Positions 50,818 through 61,600 of a stretch of 64,000 nt of DNA are shown piece by piece (position 1 is the stretch's first letter; each line of letters begins with the position of its first letter). The notes under the pieces are model-generated. The model made no database searches. It was given only the letters and a program-made list of their open reading frames with translations, and was not told the DNA's origin. The stretch spans positions 310,001-374,000 of the forward strand of contig VHIT02000012.1 in NCBI GenBank assembly GCA_009768925.2, written 5' to 3'. This DNA is from Cryptosporidium bovis (Eukaryota > Apicomplexa > Conoidasida > Eucoccidiorida > Cryptosporidiidae). The translations under genes and the position numbers were made by a program.

Positions 50818-51622
50818 TTATTTGAAGAACAAAGAGTAAACTAGTATAAATAACAATAATGTTAAAATTATTTTCAAAATAGACCTTACTTTCTCTTTTT
50901 TGCTGTTTTTTTCAGATGCAATAACCAACTCACGTAATAAATGATAGTCATCTGTATCTGTTATTACGTTTTTCGTGTTATTTCCGACTGTGTTTATACA
51001 CTTCTCTTGAGAATCTATTTCAGTCATTAGGATGCCTTGAATTTCATGCAACTCTCTTGCTGAATTATTAAGCATAGTGATATCTAATCAAAGTTTTAAC
51101 GAAATAAACATGAAAATGCTGTATTTGGAGTAGTAATATTAAACACTTACCTTTACTTTGCTCACGTAACAATTGTTCTTCTAAATCGCATGGTATTTGA
51201 TCTAAAAATTGCGGACCTTTTGATAGTATCAAGGAATGTTGAAAAGAAAATTTATTCTTATGGTTAAATCCAGCATAGTGTTTACTATTTTCAAGTGAAA
51301 ATATACATTGAAAATGTTTCAGTAAATTTTCGAGAATCAATTTATATTGAGGTTTAATGTTATCCTCATTTTCTAACAATAATATACAATATTTAAATAG
51401 TTGTTGTGTTTCCTTTATCTTAAAGCTCCTATCAATATATTCACTGTTACTATTTAAAGAATTAAAGTTTTCTTCATTTACCCTATCACTGAGATAGTCT
51501 ATGTTTTCTTTAACTTGTTTGAAGCAGCGATATACTATTTCATCCACCCCCTCATTAATAAGATTATCATTCAAAGCATTGAATTCACGTTTTAAACAAA
51601 TATAAAGATTCTCATTATTCAT
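50818..51622 (-). CDS. Qa-SNARE, syntaxin-18/Ufe1-like, two exons
   Basis: Spliced CDS complement(join(50818..51083,51151..51622)) gives 245 aa. It is a tail-anchored t-SNARE for vesicle fusion, probably at the ER. Exon 1 encodes the helical N-terminal domain and ends EQLLREQSK. The 67-nt intron (GTAAGT...ATTAG) splits an Asp codon. Exon 2 continues DITMLNNSARELHEIQGILM, then TEIDSQEKCINTVGNNTKNV, with the zero-layer Gln in DSQEKCI. A C-terminal membrane anchor (ILKIILTLLLFILVYSLFF) leaves one lumenal residue. Short-loop topology and sequence favour the syntaxin-18 class over plasma-membrane syntaxins. Treated as two separate ORFs, neither half would be recognised. Confidence 0.82.
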
Positions 51623-52032
51623 TGGGCTTTCTTAACCTCAATATTTCATTTTATAAATAAAATAGTTTCGGTGATGATTTGGGCGTAAAAATAAAACAAT
51701 ATCTCTTAACAAATAAATGTGTTCTATTAGTTCAACTACTAAACAATTGAGCTCTACTATCGTTTATTTTAATTAACCTACAAATCTTTTTTGTGAGGTA
51801 TCTAATTTACAGAATACTAATTGGGCCGTGGTTGGGCGGTAAAGTTCAATGTTCAGTTTCATTATTATTTTATTGGAAATTTCTTCGCAATATAGTAACC
51901 CGTTCATGATTATCGACAATAATTTTATATTGTATTATGCGCCTATTGCTCCAAGTTCCTACTTCTCTACCGTGCAATATATTTCAACATTTAATAAAAT
52001 TAACCAATATATTTCATTTTAACGATTTTTTT
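51623..52032. promoter_or_regulatory. divergent region upstream of SNARE and small + gene
   Basis: No exon is supported, although an ATG at 51937 opens a frame into the next gene's first candidate exon. GGGCGG-type sequence occurs near 51825-51845 (GGGCCGTGGTTGGGCGGTAAAG), resembling the recurrent GGCGG promoter motif. Confidence 0.35.
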
Positions 52033-52649
52033 ATGGCTGCACAATTACTCTCAGGGTGTTTGTTTATGGGACAAAAGGTAAAAAAATCTTATGCAGAAAT
52101 AAGAACAGTTCTGTGTGCTACTGAAGGTTTCTAGGTGCGGTATATTTTTTCAAAGTCCTATTCTAAACTTATCAATCTTTCCTTGAGGGGAAGGCCAATA
52201 TTTCCAAGTGCAATTTTTATTTTTACCTTCATGTAATGCAGAACTGGGAAATAGCAGATACTACCAATATTTGTGGAAGCAAGGGGGGCAGAAATGAAAA
52301 AGATGACTTGATCTTTGACATAATAACAGAACCGGATGACTATAACTATAATGAAAAAACAATGAAAAAAATCGTCAAATCTCAAATTGAAAACATCAAC
52401 TCAATGGCAAGTAAAATAAACAAAGAAAAAACAGAACTGGTGAATTCTTTTCCTTCATGTTCACTTGGAATTATCAATAACTTAACCCAAATTAATGCAT
52501 CTGATGAAGAACAAATGGACATAGATCAGCTTTCAATCTCAAACAGTGATATTAGACATTCTAACGATTCGCCGATATTCAACTCACAATCGAATGTTGA
52601 CATTGACCAAAGTTTGTCGGATTCACTTGTAAATCACAACATTTCCTAG
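52033..52649 (+). CDS. small acidic protein, probable intron
   Basis: The open frame from ATG 52236 encodes 137 aa. The frame is open upstream to a good polypyrimidine/acceptor (CTTTCCTTGAG at 52187). A phase-0 exon at 52033-52077 (MAAQLLSGCLFMGQK, followed by GTAAAA) would join in frame, giving join(52033..52077,52188..52649), 168 aa. The protein has KANISKCNFYFYLHVMQNWE near the N-terminus, a helical charged middle and a Ser/Asp/Asn-rich acidic tail (DEEQMDIDQLSIS). No family is recognised. The splice model is a proposal; the 52236 start is the conservative alternative. Confidence 0.45.
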
Positions 52650-52760
52650 TAAAATCCATAAATATCGTGTTAATATATTTAAAAGTTTTAAATTGATTGT
52701 TTATAATTGTTGGATGTATATTCATGTAATTGTTTTCAAGTAAAATAAACATTTTTTTTA

Positions 52761-54102
52761 TCACAATATAGAACAGATTAACTCAAACTTGGAGGCAAAC
52801 TTCGTTACCTTTTCTCTAATTATTTTAATTTCATTATTCTCCTTGATTTTTTCTATAAACTCGTCCAATGTTTCCTTTTCTGCTTGAATGGAAGAAGCAA
52901 CTTTTAAACACTGGAAAATTAATATAGAGATAAATTTCATGTCTTCAGAAGTGAGCCCCCTTGTTGTAAGTACTGTTGTACCTAATCTAACGCCACTACA
53001 ACTCATTGTTCTTCCATCGCAAGGCAATGAACTTCTACTGGATGATATGTTGCATACTTCAAGAGCTTTTTCTGCTTTAGAACCATTTAAATTAAGTGAA
53101 ATAGTGTTGATCATAACTTTGTGAGAATCAGTTCCATCAGTGAGCACCTCTATTCCTGCCTCCTTTAACTCGTTACATAATGTTTTGGAGTTAATAATGA
53201 TGTCGTTTGCATAGCGCCTCCAATTTTCTGACTTGACATATTTCAGTTGTGTGCACAAGGCAGAAACCTGATTGAAGTGAGTACTAGATTGAATCTCACC
53301 AGTTACGGAATAATTTATTTTCTCTTGAATGTTTGGTTCGATAGATTTTCTAAAAAAAAATCAAACCTGATCTTGGTCCTCTTAATATCTTGTGAGAAGT
53401 ACTTGTAATAAAGTCAGCATAATCTTTTGGAGATGGATATTTCCCTGCAACAATCAAACACGAATAGTGTGATATATCCACCATTAAATACGCTCTTACT
53501 CTATCACAAATTTCTCTGAATCTCTTAAAGTTTATCTCTCTTGGATACCCACTTGCGCCGGCAATAATAACTTTCGGTCTATAAAGTAATGCGTTCTCTT
53601 CTAGTTTATCATAATCAATTATCCCATCAGAGTTTGTCAAATAAGGAAGAGACTCGAAGAAGTAAGAAGAAAAATTCACTTTTCTTACATTCGTGTAGTG
53701 CCCATGAGTTAAATGGCCACCATGATGAAGTGATAATCCCATTATTCTATCTGATTGCTTTAAAATTGAATTTAGTAGTGCGAAATTCGCTGGGGAGCCG
53801 CTATGTGGCCTAACATTAACGTCCCAAATATCTGGATCCAAATGAAATGCCTCTATTGCTCTTTTCTTAGTAAGCTCCTCCAACTCACTGCAAAATGGTG
53901 AATTCAAACAATCTTTTTTGTCGTTATTAAACATTGAAAATGTTGAGGATAAGGCTTCTAATACACCATTTGAAACAAAGTTTTCAGATGCTATCATTTC
54001 TAGTCCTTTATACTGTCTATAACATTCCTCTCGTAACAATTCAAACATCAATGGATCTACCTCCTCTAACAATTTCTCACTGTTAAACAGTAACTCCTGC
54101 AT
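52761..54102 (-). CDS. SHMT paralog A (PLP lysine present), frame broken at A9 run
   Basis: This homolog of serine hydroxymethyltransferase (glycine/serine and folate one-carbon exchange) is about 446 aa if one base of the A9 run at 53352-53360 is skipped; otherwise it stops after 250 aa. Own-site residues are intact: MIASENF (39-42 region), SGSPANF, HGGHLTHG, DISHYS, TSTSHKILRGPRSG (Lys238), and SGVRLGT after the shift. The segments normally donated to the partner site are lost. KYxEGYPGxRYYGG is replaced by MFNNDKKDCLNSPFCSELEE (57-76), and FPxxQGGPHN by a VTGEIQSSTHFN-type sequence. The downstream frame is fully open and conserved to the stop, which argues for a sequencing indel or recent mutation. 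The start is ATG 54102. Confidence 0.85.
53352..53360. other. A9 homopolymer breaking SHMT-A frame
   Basis: Nine A on the + strand (T9 in the gene) turn the codons after GLIFF into TAG. With eight, the frame continues RKSIEPNIQEK, which fits the family (GLIFFRK). A 17-nt GTTTGA...TAG intron could be drawn here, but it is far too short and leaves the wrong frame. Confidence 0.8.
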
Positions 54103-54390
54103 TTACTATACTTACCAACAGCAAACAATAGTGTGAGGTTTACTAAGTGTTATATAATACCGTGATTTTTTTTTCCTTTGCTTAAAATCTTAATTTTATT
54201 TTTTCAAGATGTGGTTTGCAGGGGGAACCAAAAAAAAAATATGCGATTACTAAAAAAAGTTTTATAAGAAAAAGGTGTATAAAGATGGGGTGTATTTCTA
54301 CTTAAATAATAAAGAATATATGCGGTTTCAGAAACAGATAAAGTTGTAATTATAAATATACTCCTAAAATTGGTTCGCTATTAAAACAAC

Positions 54391-57042
54391 TTAATCACAA
54401 AAATTGTATGCGGCTGTGAGTTGTGTAATCTTGTTAAATAAGAAAGAACAGCTAAAAACATTATGCCTCTTATTAACAAAATTATCTATACATCGTATTA
54501 TTCTCATCTCACCTTGTTTTGAGTTAGGTTCTGCTCCATTTTTAGCTGACTCTGTGATTTTTTCTTTGTTTTTTATATAAGACTCAAGTAGAAATGCAAT
54601 TGTAATCATAACTTTCCAACTAACGTATTTGTCTTTCTTCTTCCATGTTGGAAGTTCATTGAATACATTCAAATCTCGAATGCAGTCAAGTGATATACTT
54701 GAAATCTGCTCTTGAAAACTGCTTTTTTCACTCTTAGTTATATTGGTGTTGTTTTCCATTTCATATTTTGAAAGAATAGGAAAACAAATTTCCTGAAAGG
54801 CAATCCAATCTAGTAGAGTTTTAATCAAACAAAGGTGGTCAACAATTGAGCCTTTAAGTTCGTTTTGGTCCTGTCTTTTAGAAATATCGTTAAATAAAAA
54901 AAAAAGTAACGATAAAATTGATTTTAATGGTGTTAAGTTGCTAGATAAAAATAAAGCGAGTAGTTTTTGATCGTTGCTAAGCATCGAAAGTTTAGTTATT
55001 AAATATAACATATTCTCCTGTTTTCTTAACGAAAATTCCTTCGGATCAAGTACAAGTTCAATCTTCTCCGTAAGTTCATTTAGGTAATAATAAATTTTAT
55101 TAAACAGGCAATTAGACCATGAATATAAAATGTAAATAAAATTACTGACTGAAGAATTAATAAATCTTATAAGTTCAAAATAGATACCGTTCTTAACATA
55201 AAGATCAATGATACTATGCAATAGTTCCAAATCACAATTACTAATTTTTTTATAGTCCTCGATATTTTTTATTGAATTTAAGGAAGTCCAGATAGAAGTC
55301 GGCTTAGAGTAATTAGACCTAGAATCGACAAATTTTAGTCTCCTCAATATAGGAAGATGCATTTGTGGAGTTTTTAAAATTGAGCATAAACCGTGGACTA
55401 GATATTCATACAATCCTTGATACCAACAAATGTAATTAACGTCAAAAAAACACAGGTCACCAAATGTTTCACCTGCCAATGCAGCTATTGAAAACGTCAT
55501 ATTGCTATACCAATCGTTAGGTAAGCTTGTAATATTATCATTGTTTTTAATACCGTTAATTGGGCAATAAAAAATAGGATTCCCCACAAAAATAAATTGT
55601 TTCATTCCATTTAAAGGGTTAACTTTTACACCATTATCTATATTACGCCCAAGCCTGTTACAAGACCCTCTAATTGAATTACTAGTTTTGTGTTTATCGC
55701 TCAGTGAAATTGACTGGATCATTTTTTTAATATAAAATTCTTCCTTTTCTACGTCTCTAACATTTAGATAACTTGAAAATACTCTCCCATGTATTTTCAG
55801 TATTTCATCTGTTTTTTGGCTCGATGATTTGAAATCTGTATCAACAAAATATATTAATGGGGAATCACCATACAATAACGATGTGAAATCACGAAAAGAA
55901 TCAGATTTTTGTTCTTTTTTCTCAGTAAGATATTCACTATAATTTAGTGGTTTTTTTTGGTTATTATAGAGCAAGTGATTAAAAATATTAATATAAATTT
56001 GTTCGTCTGATTCCCAAATTACTCCAATTTGTCCATCTGCAAAAACCTTGTAAGTAAGAATATGGGTACAACTTTTACTAAACTCTGAAATGAAAAAATA
56101 TTGAGGCCTTTCATAATTTGTATTGGCACTAATTTGCAGTAGTGCAAGATTTTTATGATGGCATGTATTTTCGTTTTCAAAGATTATATATATCAATTCA
56201 AATAATTCATCATTAATCTTAGTTTCGTAACATACTAAGTCTGTTATTTGAATGCTCATTGTTTCATTTCCTAAATTTGTTTCATGACACCCATATATTT
56301 TGTAAATTTGTCTTATTTTAAAATCAAAATATTCATTTTCTTCATTATTTGGGAGGCATAAAACAAAAATTTCATCTTGGCACGAAAAATACAGTCTTCC
56401 CAATTTTGAAATGCAACAGGAAGATAAGTTACCAGCAAAATTACCTCCTACTAATCTATAGTAACTTAATTTCTTTTTCCTCACATCTTCCTTTGTTATT
56501 TGCTTGCATCCTTCTAATTCTGATATATTCTCAAAAAACTCATATTTGCTGTTAGATAGTAAGTAAATCCCTTCAGTTGTTAATAATGAAACAATTATTA
56601 GTCCATTATTGAAAAACCCATGTGCACTGATTATTTCTTTATTAACAAGTAGAAAACAACTGCTCAGAATGGTATTATTGTTTGAAATATCTAATATATC
56701 CAACCCACCGTCCGAGTTAATTATGATAATCACATCGCCTAAGTTGAATACAGAATTTTCATCATCTGTTCTTGAATTTTCTTCAGAATTTTTAACAAAA
56801 ATAACGCTTTTTATCGACTTAATTGCACTACTGAAGTACCTATTCGTGAATTGTTTACTCATTCGGTCAAATATTATTAAAGATCGACTGTTAGAACAAT
56901 TTGATTTATCTTTAAATATCAAAATAAATCTCCCGGAATTAGAATAACAGAAGTAACAAGTTTGTCCAGACTCTTCATCATTAATATCAATTAAAGAACC
57001 ACAAAAGGAATCCCTAAAGTGAGTTTTTGTAATACTTAACAT
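54391..57042 (-). CDS. large propeller/solenoid-like protein, possibly nucleoporin
   Basis: This 883-aa protein has no recognised catalytic motif. The first 370 residues are beta-strand-rich with repeated hydrophobic blades (SGRFILIFKDKSN, DVIIIINSDGGLDILDIS, GRLYFSCQDEIFVLCLPN), like a diverged beta-propeller. From about 470 the protein is helical (CWYQGLYEYLVHGLCSIL, LLHSIIDLYVKNGIYFELIR, SLRKQENMLYLITKLSML). Propeller-then-solenoid is the plan of scaffold nucleoporins and coat proteins, and the GLYEYLVHGL helix recalls the Nup155/Nup170 group, but this is weak. The start is ATG 57042, the only one near the frame's beginning. Confidence 0.6.
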   Translation of the reverse strand: MLSITKTHFRDSFCGSLIDINDEESGQTCYFCYSNSGRFILIFKDKSNCSNSRSLIIFDRMSKQFTNRYFSSAIKSIKSVIFVKNSEENSRTDDENSVFNLGDVIIIINSDGGLDILDISNNNTILSSCFLLVNKEIISAHGFFNNGLIIVSLLTTEGIYLLSNSKYEFFENISELEGCKQITKEDVRKKKLSYYRLVGGNFAGNLSSCCISKLGRLYFSCQDEIFVLCLPNNEENEYFDFKIRQIYKIYGCHETNLGNETMSIQITDLVCYETKINDELFELIYIIFENENTCHHKNLALLQISANTNYERPQYFFISEFSKSCTHILTYKVFADGQIGVIWESDEQIYINIFNHLLYNNQKKPLNYSEYLTEKKEQKSDSFRDFTSLLYGDSPLIYFVDTDFKSSSQKTDEILKIHGRVFSSYLNVRDVEKEEFYIKKMIQSISLSDKHKTSNSIRGSCNRLGRNIDNGVKVNPLNGMKQFIFVGNPIFYCPINGIKNNDNITSLPNDWYSNMTFSIAALAGETFGDLCFFDVNYICWYQGLYEYLVHGLCSILKTPQMHLPILRRLKFVDSRSNYSKPTSIWTSLNSIKNIEDYKKISNCDLELLHSIIDLYVKNGIYFELIRFINSSVSNFIYILYSWSNCLFNKIYYYLNELTEKIELVLDPKEFSLRKQENMLYLITKLSMLSNDQKLLALFLSSNLTPLKSILSLLFFLFNDISKRQDQNELKGSIVDHLCLIKTLLDWIAFQEICFPILSKYEMENNTNITKSEKSSFQEQISSISLDCIRDLNVFNELPTWKKKDKYVSWKVMITIAFLLESYIKNKEKITESAKNGAEPNSKQGEMRIIRCIDNFVNKRHNVFSCSFLFNKITQLTAAYNFCD

Positions 57043-57148
57043 ATTTTATTTCTTATCTACACGAAACACTTAATTTCAAAAAAAATGCCTACATGCCGGT
57101 ATTTTAAACAAAAAAAATATGGGGAAGGTAAAAAAGAATTTAGAATAA

Positions 57149-57874
57149 ATGTTTTCAATTAAGCACAGAATTGCGGATAAACTTAGAAATGCCATTGGTG
57201 GTATTATCCCAGTTAATGACTCAAATTCAAGATACTTAAGCGATGGACTATTGACTCCCAAAGAATTTGTTGAATCTGGAGATTACCTCGTTTTTCAGTT
57301 CCCCAGTTGGTTTTGGAGAAGTGCCTCTGAAGGGTACGAAGTAAAATGGCTGCCGAATAATAAGCAATATTTGCATATAGACAATCTCCCTTGTAGAAAA
57401 AGACTTAACTCATCTAGTTTGGACCTTTCAAAGTCTTTTTTTAGTGAAGTTGCCAATAACACCGAGTGGTTAATTCCAAGTAATTCAAAAAACCTAGAAA
57501 ATGATTCCGGGGATGAATTAAGATACTATGACATTAGTATTACATATGACAAATACTTCCAAACCCCGAGGATCTGGATACTAGGTTTTGATGTGAATGG
57601 AACCCCATTGAGTACCGAGGAAATGGTGCAAGATATCATAAGTGAGTACGCAACGAAGACAGTAACTGTCGATCCTCACCCATCAAATGGCATCCAGTGT
57701 ATTTCAATACATCCTTGCAATCACTCAAAGATATTGAAAAGAATGTCTAAATATTATCCCCCACATTTGTCTATCGTTATTTTACTAAAATTTATAACTA
57801 CGGTAATACCCTCAATAGAAATAGATAACACTATTGATATAGACATTAAATACGAAAGTCAAGACAACTATTAA
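57149..57874 (+). CDS. ATG3: Atg3 autophagy E2-like enzyme
   Basis: This 241-aa E2-like protein transfers Atg8-family proteins to phosphatidylethanolamine. Family signatures are the N-terminal amphipathic helix (IKHRIADKLRNAIGGII), LLTPKEFVESGDYLV, YDISITYDKYFQTPRIWILG, and the active-site HPC motif in GIQCISIHPCNHSKILKRM with Cys190 as the thioester residue. It is shorter than yeast Atg3 (310 aa) because the flexible acidic insertion is reduced. It shares a short divergent spacer with the 883-aa gene. The start is ATG 57149. Confidence 0.93.
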   Translation: MFSIKHRIADKLRNAIGGIIPVNDSNSRYLSDGLLTPKEFVESGDYLVFQFPSWFWRSASEGYEVKWLPNNKQYLHIDNLPCRKRLNSSSLDLSKSFFSEVANNTEWLIPSNSKNLENDSGDELRYYDISITYDKYFQTPRIWILGFDVNGTPLSTEEMVQDIISEYATKTVTVDPHPSNGIQCISIHPCNHSKILKRMSKYYPPHLSIVILLKFITTVIPSIEIDNTIDIDIKYESQDNY

Positions 57875-57909
57875 TACTTAAGTGCTTAGATTGTATTTTG
57901 AAGCCTTTT

Positions 57910-58494
57910 CTACTCTTTTTTCACACTAACATGTATTTGTTCCATTACTTCTATATCTTCTCTCAGATACCTCTTTACCACCATATATCCACATCCAGCT
58001 ATTGGGCACGCTTTCTTTTTGCGATTCCCCAAATAATTTAAAATTGCTTCCTTCTCAAACACATGATTCCTACATATATCTAATTTCATGTTTGAACCCT
58101 CGTATCTATGTGAAACCGGTTCATTGAAAGTTTCTCTCGTTAAACAACATATTTTTGGTAGTTCTCTCCTAGAAATTACTAAAACATGCTCATTTTCAAA
58201 TTCTACTTCTTTTTCTTCCAGAATTTCTAATCCTAATTTAACGGCCAACAGTTTCTTAATTTCAAGAACATCAGAACCGTTACCAATACTTCCATTGTAT
58301 GGTTGATCATTTTCTCCATATAATACGCCCTTTCCCCACAACCTCAAATTCTCAAAATTAACAATAATGTCGAGTAATTTCCCCTTTTCGCTAGAAGTTA
58401 GACAGGTTGTTAAATTGTACTTATCAATAATAGTTTCACATCTTGAAATTATTTCGTTTAAATACTTTAGGTACTCTCTTAAAATATCTTTCAT
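57910..58494 (-). CDS. Nse2/Mms21-type SUMO E3 ligase
   Basis: This 194-aa protein is the SMC5/6-complex SUMO ligase class. The N-terminal half is helical (the SMC5-binding part, LREYLKYLNEIISRCETII). The C-terminal half is an SP-RING (MIZ) finger: PKICCLTRETFNEPVSH, LDICRNHVFEKEAILNYL and KACPIAGCGYMV, with CPIAGC diagnostic for Nse2/Mms21. The longest open frame extends to TTG 58563; the first ATG is at 58494. Its role in DNA repair and chromosome maintenance is known for the family. Confidence 0.88.
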   Translation of the reverse strand: MKDILREYLKYLNEIISRCETIIDKYNLTTCLTSSEKGKLLDIIVNFENLRLWGKGVLYGENDQPYNGSIGNGSDVLEIKKLLAVKLGLEILEEKEVEFENEHVLVISRRELPKICCLTRETFNEPVSHRYEGSNMKLDICRNHVFEKEAILNYLGNRKKKACPIAGCGYMVVKRYLREDIEVMEQIHVSVKKE

Positions 58495-58637
58495 TAATTT
58501 AGCAAAAAAAATACCTATAATTCTCAACACCCCACTCACTACCCCAACCCTCACATTTACCAATAGGTAGGCGCATGTGCAAGTAAAATAAATAAAATAG
58601 CATTCAAAATATTTCTGGCAGCTCGAATGAATAACAA

Positions 58638-61600
58638 TTATGGCTTGTACGAAATATAGACCAAGTTAGCAAGTGCCTTGGCAAATCTATGTCTACTTGG
58701 GGACTGAGAGTGAGCAACAAATGAAGATATTTGTTTACAAATTGCCGAGATTAGTGATTCAAGTGATAGAAGTTTATCAATTGTATCCATTAGAACCTCA
58801 TTCTCTAATAGAGTCTTTCTATGCTCTAATTCACACACTACTCCATCTTCGCTTGAATCGCAATGACTATATATTTCCCTATAGGCAAGGAGCATGAGAA
58901 TTTCTGAGGTATACAAATGCTGAAAAAACTCGATAGAGATATATTTTATAAACGTAGATGCCAAAATTGCAGATGTACCTTCTACCGCAACTTTTGTTTC
59001 TTCATTTCTCTCGAAATATTTTTCCAGTGGCTTTAGCACGGAAGGGTATTTTATATACTCTGAAATAAGCTCCATCTTCTTTATATCAAGTTGTTGAGAG
59101 AGTGCGTCAGGTAGCTTGTTACCGACCAGTGAACCAAAATTGAGTTTTTTGTCTTTACTTGCATTGTTTGGGGGAATAGTTTCATGTTCGTTGATGAAGT
59201 TTCCGCTTTCTTTATTCAAATTTATGCATGAATTGTTGTACTTTCCTTCGGAATTTGAAATATCAGTTTCTGTGACTTTTGATTCAGTGCGTGAGTTAGT
59301 ACCTAAAATATCTGGATCTGCATTCCCGTATGATTTTGATTCACACTTATTTCTGATATTTTTTCCAGTTCCCCAAAGTGTGTTAAAGTGAGAAAGTGCC
59401 ACCTTTGCAAAACTTGGAATTGAAATAACAGCAGAACTGGGTGAATAACTAAATGAAAATCTTCCACTGTATTGCTCTACCTCGGGAGAACTACCTGGAA
59501 AATCAAAATCCTTATTCAAAAAACTTTTGTTATATATAATTCCGACCACTCCTTCGTTCGAACCAGCACTATTACTGACCATTTCACCAAAAATATTGCG
59601 ATTAAATAGTAAGTGTTGTGTCTCTGCTTCTTTTTTTATTCTATCCAATTCTTTTGGTATAGTGGAAAATGCCGTTTCCGTTATTTCCCAAAGTTCCTTA
59701 GGAAAATAATAACGACATCTATTTAAATACAAGTGGCAATCTTCAATTCTCTTACCTAGTTCCCTTAATGTTGGTTTAATAATCTCTAATTTTGAAATAT
59801 CGTTGTCGCTTCCAACAATTAATTCTTCACTTAAATTTGAAATTTCATTATCTGCAGTATTTGAGATCTTTCCTTTCAAATTTTCTGACAATTGATAGTT
59901 ATGTTTTAAATTTTTTGAAGCCTCTCTTAAGATATCAGAAGAAATAATGAATGGTATAATGCAATTTAGAAATTGTTGATAGTTATTTGATTCAACAGGA
60001 TTTAAAATAGGTAACAAGAACTTCTTCAGAAATTCACACTCTCCTGAATATTTAATTTGAATAAATTTGTTTAAGGAGCCATTATTTTCCACATTCTCAG
60101 AAGAAATAGTGTCAATAAAACTGTAATCTTCCACCAAATTATTTACACTTTTTCTATAATTGGCCGGTAAAATGAACTTGTACCCATCATTACTCACTGA
60201 CTCACAGTATGGTGAGGTGAAAAACTCAACATGTTTAATGTAATTACTTTTTTCCTCTAAATTTTTGTTTTCCTGTTTTCTTGTAGAGTCTGAATAGCAA
60301 CTTTTGTCAATAACTCCAGAAAATGATTTGGAAACTTTTCCCTTATTGAATGATGACGGGCTCACTGTTGCTGATAAAGGCGAGCTCATTGAATTTTGAA
60401 CAATCAAACCATCTATAATGAACTTTCTTTTAATTTCGTTTATAACGTTGCCCCATTCACATTCTGTTAAAATGATTGATAACATTAATTGAATTGCCCT
60501 CCAAACAGGTCTAGTTAATTTTAACGTTGGTTCTTCCAATCTCACCAATAAAGGAATCAGCAGTTTTTTAATATAAAATCTTATTAAGTCCATTTCATTT
60601 TTATCTGGTTCTGAAATATCCCACTTCTGTTTTATAAGTATTAAAACATCCAATAATAGGTATAATTTTTCTGTCGTAACTTGAACATCCAAATCGCTAT
60701 TCGTTATAAAGTCCATGAATATTTCAGAAATCCTATTATTGGAATTGCCTTCAAAATCAATAGTGCCTCGTTCAGAGGATTCAGTTCGGTCACTTATTTT
60801 TGAGCAAAAAAGACACTTTATGAATAACATATAAGTAGTGTAAGTCCTATTTTCAATACAAATATCTTTGTTGGTTGCAAATTCTAAATTAACTGGTGGA
60901 TGATTTGGTATCAATAGTAGTGGCAAACCCAAATCCATTTTTGATACGATACAAACCAAATATCTTAGTGAAATAATGCACTCCCTTGTTAAATCTATTA
61001 TGAGCGATCTACTATTTATCATCATTGTTTTCACTTTTTCCTTTGCTCCGATTTCTTTAATAACTGGTTCTGAGTCAGCCAACTTATCCTCAGAGTCAAT
61101 CAAACTACTATTTACTTCTGAATCTCCAGTTTTGTCATGTTTCGGATCATCTTTAATAACTGCGTAAAAAATCCCAAAATTGCTTTCACCTACAGAACCA
61201 TCTTTATCCCAAAAAACATTTTCATTCGAGTCTTCCTCAGAGGAACAATAGTCAATGTTTTTGTAAAGATCAGTCTTTTCATAGTTGTATAAATCTAAAC
61301 TAGCATCATTTCCACCACCCTCAATTTTATAAATCATTAGTGGTCCTCTGAAATCTCTAGATTTAACAGCATCGTTTTTAAACATAGAACTTCCAATAAC
61401 ATTAATAAAACAAACATTTATGTACTTTGATATAAATTCTTCGTTCGGAAATATATTGGACTCTAAGCACAACCAAAAGTACCATTGGAAAAATACAAAC
61501 CCATTTTTCTTTGCATAAGGATTATTTGAAACTTTAATTATATTTAAAACGGTCTCTAACAACTCGGGGTCGTATAATCCAATTATATTCTCCGAATTCC

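Noticed and set aside
53344-53375. A 17-nt intron as explanation for the SHMT-A break
   Set aside because: It is far shorter than other introns here (55-130 nt), and splicing it gives the wrong frame.
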